64,000 bases of DNA from assembly GCF_000188155.2 (NCBI RefSeq), contig NZ_KE124774.1, positions 3,366,356 through 3,430,355 of the forward strand. The letters run 5' to 3'. Made by a program: the position numbers and the translations under genes. The notes under the pieces are model-generated. The model saw only the letters and a program-made list of their open reading frames with translations, had not been told where the DNA came from and ran no database searches. This DNA comes from Methylocystis sp. ATCC 49242 (GTDB taxonomy: Bacteria > Pseudomonadota > Alphaproteobacteria > Rhizobiales > Beijerinckiaceae). Positions 42,712 to 50,446 of this stretch are shown in pieces (the stretch's first letter is position 1; every line of letters starts with the position of its first letter).

Positions 42712-42948
42712 CTACGCCATCCCCAGCGCGGAGAGGTAGAGGTCCAGAATTTCCGCCTCCTCGTCGCGCTTGGCCCGGTCCTGCCGCCGCAGGGAGACAA
42801 TCTTTCGCATCACCTTTGGGTCATAACCCGCGCCCTTGGCCTCGCCGTAGACGTCCCTGATGTCGTCGCCGAGCGCCCGCTTCTCTTCTTCGAGCTTTTC
42901 GACCCGCTCGATCAGCGCCTTCAGATGGCCGCTGTCCACTTCGCTCAT
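42712..42948 (-). CDS. GapR-like protein (DUF2312)
   Basis: A 78-residue helical protein: [68 protein letters not shown], a full match to the GapR/DUF2312 pattern. GapR is an alphaproteobacterial nucleoid protein that clamps overtwisted DNA. A phage copy might aid packaging or transcription of phage DNA or modify host chromatin. Confidence 0.85.
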   Translation of the reverse strand: MSEVDSGHLKALIERVEKLEEEKRALGDDIRDVYGEAKGAGYDPKVMRKIVSLRRQDRAKRDEEAEILDLYLSALGMA

Positions 42949-42952
42949 TGGC

Positions 42953-43093
42953 TCAACCCTCCCTCACGAGAAAAACCCAGACCACCGTCAGCATCACGAC
43001 GCCGCAGGCGACGCCGGCGGCGCTCGCGACAGCCAGCGCGCAGGCCAGTTCGGCGGGCCCCACGCCGGCGAGATGCTCGAAGAGGGCGCTCAC
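42953..43093 (-). CDS. Small single-pass membrane protein
   Basis: A 46-residue frame from GTG 43093 with one long hydrophobic segment ([30 protein letters not shown]) and a basic end (VREG). The start overlaps the stop of the Tad2-like gene. Size and topology would fit a holin-like or inhibitor peptide, but this is a guess from shape only. Confidence 0.5.
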   Translation of the reverse strand: MSALFEHLAGVGPAELACALAVASAAGVACGVVMLTVVWVFLVREG

Positions 43094-43389
43094 GGCGCCA
43101 GCTCCCAGTCCTCAGCGAGGATGTCGTCGTCGTGCCGGTCCCACCGCCAATCCGAACCTTCCCGGTAGTAGCGTTCCCGAAACGCGCCGCCGCAGGGATA
43201 GGCCCCGGCCAGAAAGATTTCGGTCCTGCCCTCCCAGCTCCGCCGCCGCACCGCCTTGCCTTCCTTCAGCAGCGCCAGAGCCCGCCCGAAGCCGAAGGGG
43301 CCGCTTGCCGCAGCGGCGGCCAGCTCAGCGCGCGCCTCCGCTACCGCCTTTGCGAGCTTCTCCTCATGCTTCCGGAGAGCGTTCCTCAT
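43090..43389 (-). CDS. Tad2-like protein (DUF2829), candidate anti-Thoeris factor
   Basis: A 99-residue protein. After a helical start (ALRKHEEKLAKAVAEARAEL) comes GFGRALALLKEGKAVRRRSWEGRTEIFLAG, then DWRWDRHDDDILAEDWEL. The FGxALxxLKxGKxVxRxxW and ILAEDWE elements define DUF2829. Family members described as Tad2 sequester the signal molecules of the Thoeris defence. The N-terminal helical extension is unusual. It overlaps gpD by four bases. Confidence 0.7.
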   Translation of the reverse strand: MRNALRKHEEKLAKAVAEARAELAAAAASGPFGFGRALALLKEGKAVRRRSWEGRTEIFLAGAYPCGGAFRERYYREGSDWRWDRHDDDILAEDWELAP

Positions 43390-44402
43390 CCCTTCTTCCC
43401 CTTCTGATCGTCGCCCGCCTTCACGGTCACGGTGGTCATGAAGCCGCCGCGGGCGTCCCATGTCTTTTCGACCGTCTCTGCCTTCCAGCTCCCGTCGAGC
43501 GGCTTGCCGAAGCCCGAGACCGTCACCTGCGCCTCGGCGTGGGCGCGGGGCAGGCCGGGGCAGTCGAAATGCCCGCCGGCCGTGTCATTGCCCATCTCAT
43601 AGGCCTGCGACTCGGCGGCCGCCTTGGCCTCGTCCTCGCTGCGGAACGGATGCGGCAGCATGTGCAGCGGGCCGTCGCGGCCGGTCTTGTGGGTCTTGGC
43701 CTTGCGCTTGCCGGCCTTCTCGTCGTGCCAGTGGGCCTCCACCTCGCCGACCTCGGGCCGGGGCTCGATCTCCGCCTCATAGGCGAAGCACTCCGCGCGG
43801 CGGATCGTGATCGGCGTCAGCTCCTTGCCGGAGGCGCTCTTGCCCGAGCCGCGCTTGACGGCGATGAGCTTGCCGCCCGCGGGCTTGCAGATCGCCCCCA
43901 CATGCTCGGACAGCTCGGTGAGGCAGTCGATGTGCGACTGCCGCCAGCGCAGCCAGTAGGGGATTTTGACCTTTGCCACGTCCTGGTCGACCTGCGCCTT
44001 CAGCCCGACCTTCTTGGCGATGTCCTCGACGATGTCGCCATAGGTCTTGTCGTCATAGTGCTTCGAGGCGTGCGCCTTCAGCTTGTCGACATAGTCGGCG
44101 GCGCGCAGCTGAATCGTGATCGTGTCGCCCGACTCGGCGTCGCCGGCGCAGACGATCTTCTGGACCGTGAAACGGCCCTGCTCGACCGGGCCTTCGTCCT
44201 CCCAGCCGCCGAGGATCGTGAATTCGTCGCCGCGCCCCGGCAGGCCGAACCGGCCGGGCGGCCCCACCATCACGATCTCGGCCGTGTCGCTCTCGCCGCC
44301 CGCCTGTTCGGTCACGCGCGCCGAGATCCACAGGCCGGCGAGGCCGGGCAGGATATTCTTGCCGGAGCCGTTGACGATTTGCAGGACAGGGCGGCGGCGC
44401 AT
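43386..44402 (-). CDS. Tail hub / late control protein D (P2 gpD-like)
   Basis: A 338-residue protein with the gpD pattern: LAGLWISARVTEQAGGESDTAEIVM near the start, YGDIVEDIAKKVGL, then the C-terminal domain ending with AQVTVSGFGKPLDGSWKAETVEKTWDARGGFMTTVTVKA. It forms the trimeric base of the tail spike, linking tube and V. Position after U and X is as in P2-like tails. Confidence 0.88.
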   Translation of the reverse strand: MRRRPVLQIVNGSGKNILPGLAGLWISARVTEQAGGESDTAEIVMVGPPGRFGLPGRGDEFTILGGWEDEGPVEQGRFTVQKIVCAGDAESGDTITIQLRAADYVDKLKAHASKHYDDKTYGDIVEDIAKKVGLKAQVDQDVAKVKIPYWLRWRQSHIDCLTELSEHVGAICKPAGGKLIAVKRGSGKSASGKELTPITIRRAECFAYEAEIEPRPEVGEVEAHWHDEKAGKRKAKTHKTGRDGPLHMLPHPFRSEDEAKAAAESQAYEMGNDTAGGHFDCPGLPRAHAEAQVTVSGFGKPLDGSWKAETVEKTWDARGGFMTTVTVKAGDDQKGKKG

Positions 44403-44403
44403 G

Positions 44404-44631
44404 TCAGGCGGTGATGTGCTTCACCGCCCACATCACCGCTTCTTCGATCTTCGTCCGGGCGATCGAAAGCTCGCGGCTCTGGCCCAGCGCCTCGATCTGC
44501 CCGAGGAAGGCTGCGCCCATGTCCTTCACGGCCAGCATATCGGCCTTCTCCTTGTCGGAGAGCACGCGATACTGATGGCGCACGGCGCTGTTGACGGTGC
44601 GGGCGTCGGAAACGGAATCGACCTGAGACAT
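44404..44631 (-). CDS. Acb2/Tad1-like hairpin protein, candidate anti-CBASS/anti-Thoeris sponge
   Basis: A 75-residue helical protein: VNSAVRHQYRVLSDKEKADMLAVKDMGAAFLGQIEALGQSRELSIARTKIEEAVMWAVKHITA. The YRxLSxxEK start and the SRELSIAxTKxEEAxMWAVKxIT end match the Acb2/Tad1 family, hexameric proteins that trap cyclic nucleotides and gcADPR made by CBASS and Thoeris. ATG 44631 has a GGGAG box; a GTG five codons up overlaps gene X. It is inserted between X and D. Confidence 0.75.
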   Translation of the reverse strand: MSQVDSVSDARTVNSAVRHQYRVLSDKEKADMLAVKDMGAAFLGQIEALGQSRELSIARTKIEEAVMWAVKHITA

Positions 44632-44636
44632 TTGCT

Positions 44637-44843
44637 TCACTCCCACGGGTTGACGGTCGGGACCGCCGGCGGCGCGGGCGGCGCGGGGATTTCAACCTCG
44701 CGCGGCGCCTGCAGATAGGGGCCGCCGTCGGCGAGCCCCGGATTGGCGTTCAAAAGGGCTTCGAAAGCCCCGTCGCCGGCCTTGCCCATCGTCTCGGCGG
44801 CCAGAATGTCGAGCCGCAGCGGCTCGGTGATCATGCGCTTCAA
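44637..44843 (-). CDS. Tail protein X (P2 gpX-like)
   Basis: A 68-residue protein: RLDILAAETMGKAGDGAFEALLNANPGLADGGPYLQAPREVEIP, the LysM-like pattern of gpX. A TTG start at 44843 overlaps the gpU stop (TTGA); ATG 44834 is the alternative. It probably helps tail tip or tube assembly. Confidence 0.8.
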   Translation of the reverse strand: MKRMITEPLRLDILAAETMGKAGDGAFEALLNANPGLADGGPYLQAPREVEIPAPPAPPAVPTVNPWE

Positions 44844-45253
44844 AACACGCCTCCCGCCGTCTCGCCCACATAGAGCAGCTCGACCGTGAACTCCCATCGC
44901 CAGCCCATGCCGTCGGGGGCGATGCGCTGCTCCTCCTTGGAGACCGTCTCGACCGCGACGAGGCCCTGATAGCCGCCGACGAGGCCGCTCATGCGGATGA
45001 AGGGGACGGGCCGGCGCTCGCGGCAGGCGCGCTGCAGGGCGCGGTAATTGTCGAGCCCGCCCATCACATGCGGCCGGCAGGCGAGATGCAGCGTCTCGCG
45101 GTGCTCGCCGCCGCCGACCGGCTGGTAATAGGGCTCGCTGTCGAAGACCATGTGCCGCGCCCAATTGGCCTCCATGGTCTCCGCGAAGCCCATCGGGCTT
45201 ATCCCGATGACCTCGCAGGTCGCTGCTCCGATGAGGGCGAGGGGCTGCGACAT
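44840..45253 (-). CDS. Tail terminator/assembly protein U (P2 gpU-like)
   Basis: A 137-residue protein with the gpU pattern: MGFAETMEANWARHMVFDSEPYYQPVGGGEHRETLHLACRPHVMGGLDNYRALQRACRERRPVPFIRMSG...WEFTVELLYVG. In P2-type tails gpU sits at the tail end and is needed for tail completion. It lies between the tape measure and X genes. Confidence 0.85.
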   Translation of the reverse strand: MSQPLALIGAATCEVIGISPMGFAETMEANWARHMVFDSEPYYQPVGGGEHRETLHLACRPHVMGGLDNYRALQRACRERRPVPFIRMSGLVGGYQGLVAVETVSKEEQRIAPDGMGWRWEFTVELLYVGETAGGVF

Positions 45254-45256
45254 GGG

Positions 45257-47377
45257 TCAGGCCAGATCATGCAACGCGGCGTCGCGCGACGAGCGGATGC
45301 GGCGGGCCTCCAGCGCGGCGAGCTGGCGATACATGGAGCGGGCGTCGCGCACGCCGTGGAAATGCGCCTGCGCGATCTGCACGCCGCCGCGCCCGCCGGC
45401 GCGGGCCTGCTTGCCCGGCGTCGTCGCGGCCGGAGCCGCCGGAGCGCCCCCGCCCGTCGAGCCGCCGGCGCCCCGCCCGCCGGTGAGCGAGGGGCCGACG
45501 CGGATGGCCGCGCCCGGCGCGCCGAAACTCGAAAGAGCCGCCCGCACCGCCGCCCCGGTCGCCTGCGCCTTGGCGACGAGCGCGTCCATCGCGGCCGAGG
45601 CCGGGCCGATGTTCACGCCGGGCGTCACTGTCGTCGAGAGCTTCTGCAGGGCGTCATAGAGGCTGTTCGCCTTGGCCACGCCGTCGGCGACGGCCGTGTC
45701 GATCTGCTTCACGTCGATATGCGGCGACGCGCCCTCGATCTGCTGGAACATGGGCTTCGGCGCGGGAGCCCGGTTGAGCCGCAGCCGCGTCTCATAGGCC
45801 GAAACCGACTCGCCCACGGGCGTCGCCATGGCCCGCGTCGCGGCCGAGCGCTGCGTGGCCTCGCGCCAGCGGTTGGCGGCGGCCGCCCATTTGTCGGAGA
45901 CGCTGTCGAGCCACGGCAGCACGATCGGCTTGGCCGCCTGCGCCGCAATGTCGAGCAGCGCCTGCTTCAGCCTGTTGAGCTTCGCCTCGGTGGTGCCGAG
46001 GTCGATGTCCATGGCCTTCTGGATCGAGCCGTCGAAGCCGCCCTTGGCCAGCGCGTCGCGCAGGCGGATGAGTTCGGGCAGCGCCTCCTTCATGCGCAGG
46101 ATTTCGTCGAACCATTCGCCGCCGCCGATGTCGTTGGCGATCTTGACCGGGTTTTTGGCCTTGCCGAGCCGGTCCAGCAGATCGACCATGGTTTGCAGCG
46201 CATTGGCCTGCATGCCCTGCTCGACGCCTTCGGCGGAGAGCCCAAGCTCCTTGAAGGCCGCCTGCGCGTCCTTGGAGAGCGTGGAGGCGCGGCGCAGCTT
46301 CGAGGAAAACTGGCCGAAGAAGCGCGCCGCCACCTCGTCCTGCATGCCGACGCCGCGCAGCGCGGTCATCGCCACCATGGCGTCGTCATAGGTGACGCCC
46401 GCGGCCTTTGCGCCCGCCGAGGCGCGCTGCCACATCACCCCGATGTCCTTTTCGGCCGCCGCCGAAATGTCGCCCAGAAAATTCACCTTGTCGGCGAAGG
46501 TCTCCAGCTCGCGATTGTTCCATCGCGTCTGGCCCTTCACCTCGGTCAGCATCTGCGCGGCTTCCTTCGCGCCGATGTCCCATGCGGTGGCGACCTTCGC
46601 GCCGAGCATGGCGAAGCCTTCGAGGTCCTTGGTCGCGACGTTTCCCTGCCCGCCCTGGGCGAAGATCGCCGCCGCCTGCTCATAGCTCATGCCGATCGAG
46701 GTCGAGACCTTGGCGACCTTGCGGTCGAGGTCTTCCCAGCTCTGGCCGGCGTCGAGGTTCACCTTCTTCTGGATTTCCGCGAAGGCCTTGTTGCGCGAGA
46801 TGGCCTCGCGCGTCGCCAGCGCCGCCGCGCCGAGCCCCGTCGCCGCCGTCGCGCCGATGGCCGCCCCGGCGATCACCGCGCCGCCCGCGCCGATGAGATA
46901 GCCCTCGGGGGAGAGGCGCGATGCCGCTTCGGCGAGCCCCTCCTTCATCGCCCGGCGCCGCCGCGCCGTCGCGCCGCCGGCGGCCCCGGCCGCGACAGCC
47001 GCGCCCGCGCCGAGGCCCTCGCCGCCGCCGGCGAAGCGACCGCGCGCGTCGCGCAGCCTGCGGTCGGCCGCCGTCGTCGATTTCGCCAGCCGGTCCACGG
47101 CGGCCCGCGTGCGGTCGATGTCGCGCGCCTCCGCGCCGATGCGGTTGAGCGCCCCGGCCGTGCGCGCGGCGGCGGAGGCGCTCTTGTCCAGCGCCCCGCC
47201 GAGCTTTGCGGAGGCCGTCCACGCCCTGGTCAGCGAACCGGAGAAGCGGCCGGAGGCGGAGCCCGAGAGCTTTGCGCTCGCCTTGCCGAAATCATTGAGG
47301 GCGCGCGCCGCGCCCTTGAGCTGATCCTGCCCTTGCGTGAGGAATTTGAGCCTTACCGCGACGTCGAGATCAGCCAT
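45257..47377 (-). CDS. Tail tape measure protein (P2 gpT-like)
   Basis: About 706 residues, mostly helical, with an alanine/glycine-rich central membrane-like stretch (LIGAGGAVIAGAAIGATAATGLGAAAL) and the conserved block SYEQAAAIFAQGGQGNVATKDLEGFAMLGAKVATAWDIGAKEAAQML of the tape measure family. Its length sets tail length. I chose ATG 47377, within the end of the E' frame, over a GTG three codons upstream. The C-terminus (RGGVQIAQAHFHGVRDARSMYRQL) is typical. The long open frame on the opposite strand is a composition artefact. Confidence 0.9.
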   Translation of the reverse strand: MADLDVAVRLKFLTQGQDQLKGAARALNDFGKASAKLSGSASGRFSGSLTRAWTASAKLGGALDKSASAAARTAGALNRIGAEARDIDRTRAAVDRLAKSTTAADRRLRDARGRFAGGGEGLGAGAAVAAGAAGGATARRRRAMKEGLAEAASRLSPEGYLIGAGGAVIAGAAIGATAATGLGAAALATREAISRNKAFAEIQKKVNLDAGQSWEDLDRKVAKVSTSIGMSYEQAAAIFAQGGQGNVATKDLEGFAMLGAKVATAWDIGAKEAAQMLTEVKGQTRWNNRELETFADKVNFLGDISAAAEKDIGVMWQRASAGAKAAGVTYDDAMVAMTALRGVGMQDEVAARFFGQFSSKLRRASTLSKDAQAAFKELGLSAEGVEQGMQANALQTMVDLLDRLGKAKNPVKIANDIGGGEWFDEILRMKEALPELIRLRDALAKGGFDGSIQKAMDIDLGTTEAKLNRLKQALLDIAAQAAKPIVLPWLDSVSDKWAAAANRWREATQRSAATRAMATPVGESVSAYETRLRLNRAPAPKPMFQQIEGASPHIDVKQIDTAVADGVAKANSLYDALQKLSTTVTPGVNIGPASAAMDALVAKAQATGAAVRAALSSFGAPGAAIRVGPSLTGGRGAGGSTGGGAPAAPAATTPGKQARAGGRGGVQIAQAHFHGVRDARSMYRQLAALEARRIRSSRDAALHDLA

Positions 47378-48007
47378 TGCCGCCACCTGTCAGAGATTGG
47401 ACGAGCGCGTCGAGCGCCCTGATCTGCGCCCCCGCGCCCTCCTCGGCCTCGATCTCCTGCCCCTCGAACACGCCGAGGATCACCTCGCCCAGCGGCAGGC
47501 GCAGCACGCGCGACCACGGCTCGTGCAGAAATCGGCAGGCCAGCAGGCCGACTCGGCGCAGCTCGCCCGGCTCTATGTGGAGGCGCTGTCCTCCCCGGCG
47601 CGGGGCAAGAAAGGGAGGCAGGCGTCCGTCAGCCTGTCGGCGTCGCCGGCCTCCATGCCGCGGATCACCGCCGCCGGCAGGCCGGTCATGGCGGCGAAGA
47701 AGTCCATGTTGGTCACGGCGCGCCCCGCGGCCTGCGCCCGCTCCGACAGGCGCAGCGCCTCGCCGAAGGAGAGGCGGCGGATCGTCACCATGCGGACCTC
47801 GCGCCCGTCGAGACGGAAGGGGAAGGCGAGGTCGACCGTCGCGCTCATGGCGGCGGGGTCGAGGAAGTCGAGCGCGGCCGCCTCCTCCGGGGCGTCGGCG
47901 CGGGCGGGCGCGCCGGGCGCCTCGCCCTCCGTTCCCTCGGGCGGGAGCGGGAAGGCCGAAAAATCGGCTTTCGGGGCGCCTTCAAGAGAGTTTGAACGCG
48001 GGCTCAA
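47370..48007 (-). CDS. Tail assembly chaperone E and its frameshift product E+E'
   Basis: Frame E (47573-48007, 144 residues) has VTIRRLSFGEALRLSERAQ and MTGLPAAVIRGMEAGDADRLTDACLPFL, typical of tail assembly chaperones. Where it reads CTC CCT TTC there is a canonical C CCT TTC slippery heptamer (47609-47615). A -1 shift there gives a continuation (LAPRRGGQRLHIEPGELRRVGLLACRFLHEPW...) to 47370, overlapping the tape measure start. Such E+E' pairs coat the tape measure protein during tail assembly. Confidence 0.8.
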
Positions 48008-48534
48008 AGCGCCGTCCCTCCGCTGATCGCGAGGTTCGTGGCCATCTCGGCGAAGAGGGCGACGCCGCCGACGATCGTCGCGCCGGGGCCGGCGAACTGG
48101 TCGAAGCGATGCGTCACCGCGCCGCCCGTCACGTCCTCGTAGCGCACGATGGTCGAAAACTCATATTCGGTGCCGCTCGCCTTCACGCCCTTGCGCGCGT
48201 CCGGCTTCACCGAATTGAGCAGCCCCTTGAGAAGGATGACGCGGCCGCGGTTCGTCCCGTCGCGGAAGCTGCGCAGGTTCTCGTAATAGGTCGCAGTCAC
48301 ATAGGCGCCGGGCTCGCGCCCGCAGAGCCCGCGCACGCGCGGGTCGTCGCTCTTGAGCTTGATGGTCGCCTTGAGCGGCTGCATCTCCTCCGGCCAGGCG
48401 ACTGCCATGTTGTGGCCGCCGGGGACGAAGTCCTCGGTGTTGAAGGTCAGCTCGGGGAGCGTCACCTCGTCGAGCACGCGCCAGGCGTTGAGCGCGTCGA
48501 AATACCAGTTCCCGCCTCGGACGATGTAATCCAT
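48004..48534 (-). CDS. Major tail tube protein (P2 FII-like)
   Basis: A 176-residue protein starting MDYIVRGGNWYFDALNAWRVLDEVTLPELTF, with KATIKLKSDDPRVRGLCGREPG and the C-terminal HRFDQFAGPGATIVGG region, in the pattern of FII tube proteins. It forms the inner tube of the contractile tail. It overlaps gene E by four bases and follows the sheath gene by ten. Confidence 0.88.
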   Translation of the reverse strand: MDYIVRGGNWYFDALNAWRVLDEVTLPELTFNTEDFVPGGHNMAVAWPEEMQPLKATIKLKSDDPRVRGLCGREPGAYVTATYYENLRSFRDGTNRGRVILLKGLLNSVKPDARKGVKASGTEYEFSTIVRYEDVTGGAVTHRFDQFAGPGATIVGGVALFAEMATNLAISGGTAL

Positions 48535-48544
48535 GGAGCCCTCC

Positions 48545-49828
48545 TCAGACGGTCAGCTGGCCGGTGACGTTGTATTGCGCCATCGCCGCCTGAATTTCGG
48601 TGGCGAGAATGTCGAAGCTCGCCTCGCGCCGGCCGGTGTAGATCTGCAGATCGACGAGCGCCGGGCTCTCCTCCCAATAGGCGGAGAAAACGAGCCCGCC
48701 GACGCGCATGACGGCGTTCGAATTGAGGTCGCGGTCCCAGCGCACCTCGTAGCCCGGCAGGATCGCGGGCTCCGGAAGCGACGCCAGCTCGCCGAGGAAG
48801 TCGAGCACGCTCTGGCGCAGCACGACGGCGAGATGCGAGCCGATGTTCTTGCCGATGTATTTGACCAGCGTGCGCGGGATCACTTCGCGGATCGCCTTGC
48901 GCGTGCGCACGACATTGATCATGCGCCACAGCGGATCGTCGCTGCTGTTGAAGAAGCCCCAGAAGATTTTCCCTTGCGGCGAGTTCACGCTGCGCGAGGT
49001 GCGGTTCTTTTCGAGCTGCACGATGCTGTTGACGCCCCGCTGCAGCAGCCAGTTGGCCTCGCTGTCGGGGTCGGAGATATTGACGCTCACGGCGCGCGAG
49101 GGTCCGAGAATGCCCATGAGCGGCTGATTGCCCGGATTGTAATAGGGCCCGCCCATGGCCTTGTCGGTCTTCACCATCAGCGCCGCGACATAGGGCGACG
49201 CCGCACGCGTGATCGGCAAACCATTGAGCGAGACGCGCACGCCCTGGCCGACGGGGATGACGTTGAGAGTGTCCGCCCAGTCGGCCGCCCATTCGACGGC
49301 GACCGTCTTGTCGGCGGAGGGCGTGTCGGCGACCACGACCGGCGTGATGAGCCGCTCGCAGATGGCGTCGAAGGCGGTGACGATGGGGTTGGCGGCGTTC
49401 CCCGGCCGCAGAGACGAGAAGTTGGGGGCGATGAGGATGTCGGGAACCGAGCCCGTCTCGGCCTGCGCCTCGAGCAGCGCCCACGCGCCCGTCTTGGCGG
49501 TGGCGTCGCCGACCATCTTGGTCATCGACTGCACGACGGTGTCGTCGGCCAGAATGTCCGGCACGACCGCGACGATGGAGGCGACGACGCCGGAGGCGAT
49601 GCAGGCGTCGATCGTCTGCTTCAGCGTGCCCGTGCCGGCCGCCGCGATCATGTCCGCATCGTCGGTAGTGAAATGGACCGGCGTGTCGACGGGGAACTTC
49701 GCGCGGTCGATGCCCGTGCCGGGCGTGAACACGCCGCCGATGGTCGACATGTCGGCGATGAGGAACGGGACCTTGTCGATCCTGTCGAGAAACGTCCTTA
49801 CGCCGACGTTCGGGGTGGTCGCTGGCAT
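48545..49828 (-). CDS. Tail sheath protein (P2 FI-like)
   Basis: A 427-residue protein with GVRTFLDRIDKVPFLIADMSTIGGVF near the start and the C-terminal sheath domain: NSPQGKIFWGFFNSSDDPLWRMINVVRTRKAIREVIPRTLVKYIG...LPGYEVRWDRDLNSNAV. It contracts to drive the tube through the cell envelope. It marks the start of the tail tube module after the fibre genes. Confidence 0.92.
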   Translation of the reverse strand: MPATTPNVGVRTFLDRIDKVPFLIADMSTIGGVFTPGTGIDRAKFPVDTPVHFTTDDADMIAAAGTGTLKQTIDACIASGVVASIVAVVPDILADDTVVQSMTKMVGDATAKTGAWALLEAQAETGSVPDILIAPNFSSLRPGNAANPIVTAFDAICERLITPVVVADTPSADKTVAVEWAADWADTLNVIPVGQGVRVSLNGLPITRAASPYVAALMVKTDKAMGGPYYNPGNQPLMGILGPSRAVSVNISDPDSEANWLLQRGVNSIVQLEKNRTSRSVNSPQGKIFWGFFNSSDDPLWRMINVVRTRKAIREVIPRTLVKYIGKNIGSHLAVVLRQSVLDFLGELASLPEPAILPGYEVRWDRDLNSNAVMRVGGLVFSAYWEESPALVDLQIYTGRREASFDILATEIQAAMAQYNVTGQLTV

Positions 49829-49930
49829 TGAGCAAATCCTCGCTTGACGCGCCCTTGAGAGAGCTTCAAGCTACGTTTGCCCCCTGAAAACATTGCCCCC
49901 GAACGCATTCGGCCCGCTTGCCCGCGCCGC

Positions 49931-50012
49931 GCCGAAAAGTGCGAAGCGGTTTTCGGATGCAGCGGCGCGAAGAAAAAGCTGCGCGGCGCTTTTCGGATGA
50001 AGCGGCGCGAAG
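49931..50012. repeat. Rhizobial-type palindromic repeat and 23-bp direct repeat inside the prophage
   Basis: CCGAAAA (49932-49938) and TTTTCGG (49950-49956) form a hairpin around GTGCGAAGCGG, like the dispersed palindromes of Rhizobiales intergenic DNA. A 23-bp segment starting TTTTCGGATG occurs twice, at 49950-49972 and 49990-50012, with one mismatch. The second copy ends exactly at the stop of the next gene. The 183-base gap 49829-50012 has no gene. Confidence 0.65.
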
Positions 50013-50435
50013 CTACTGCGCCGGCGTCACCGTGATCGGCGCGACGGCGGCGCGGGCGGCCTCGGCGGCCTGCGCCTGCTCATAGCTCACGACATAGGTC
50101 ATCATGCCGTTGATCAGCCCCTGCGAGATCGCGCGCATCAGCTCCTCGCCGGTCGGCGGGCGCATGACGGCGGGCGTCGGCGTGCAGGGCTGCGGCGGGT
50201 CGCTGGCGAGCATCTCGTGGCAGTCGACCGCCGGGCTCGCCTCCACGCCGTTCGGGAAATAGGCGGCGGCATAGGCGGCGACGATGCGGCCCATGTCGGC
50301 GTCGGGCACATTGACCGTGATGGTCGTCGGCGGCTGCGCCCCGATCTGGCTCGTGAGCTGCAGCGAGCCGGCGAGCGCCGGCAGGGCGGCGAGGGCGAAG
50401 GCGAGGGCGAAGGCGAGAAGCCTAAAGAAGCGCAT
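50013..50435 (-). CDS. Exported hypothetical protein in the fibre locus (signal peptide 1 of 4)
   Basis: A 140-residue protein beginning with a clear Sec signal (MRFFRLLAFALAFALAALPALAGS), then a small domain (LTSQIGAQPPTTITVNVPDADMGRIVAAYAAAYFP) and two cysteines (VDCHEM, QPCTPTP). No phage family recognised. A signal peptide is unexpected for a virion part, so it may act in the lysogen envelope or periplasm. Confidence 0.65.
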   Translation of the reverse strand: MRFFRLLAFALAFALAALPALAGSLQLTSQIGAQPPTTITVNVPDADMGRIVAAYAAAYFPNGVEASPAVDCHEMLASDPPQPCTPTPAVMRPPTGEELMRAISQGLINGMMTYVVSYEQAQAAEAARAAVAPITVTPAQ

Positions 50436-50446
50436 GGGGTCTCCTG

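Noticed and set aside
45068-47422. A 784-codon open frame on the plus strand
   Set aside because: It lies fully antisense to the tape measure gene, has arginine-rich low-complexity content and no motifs; it results from high-GC codon bias.
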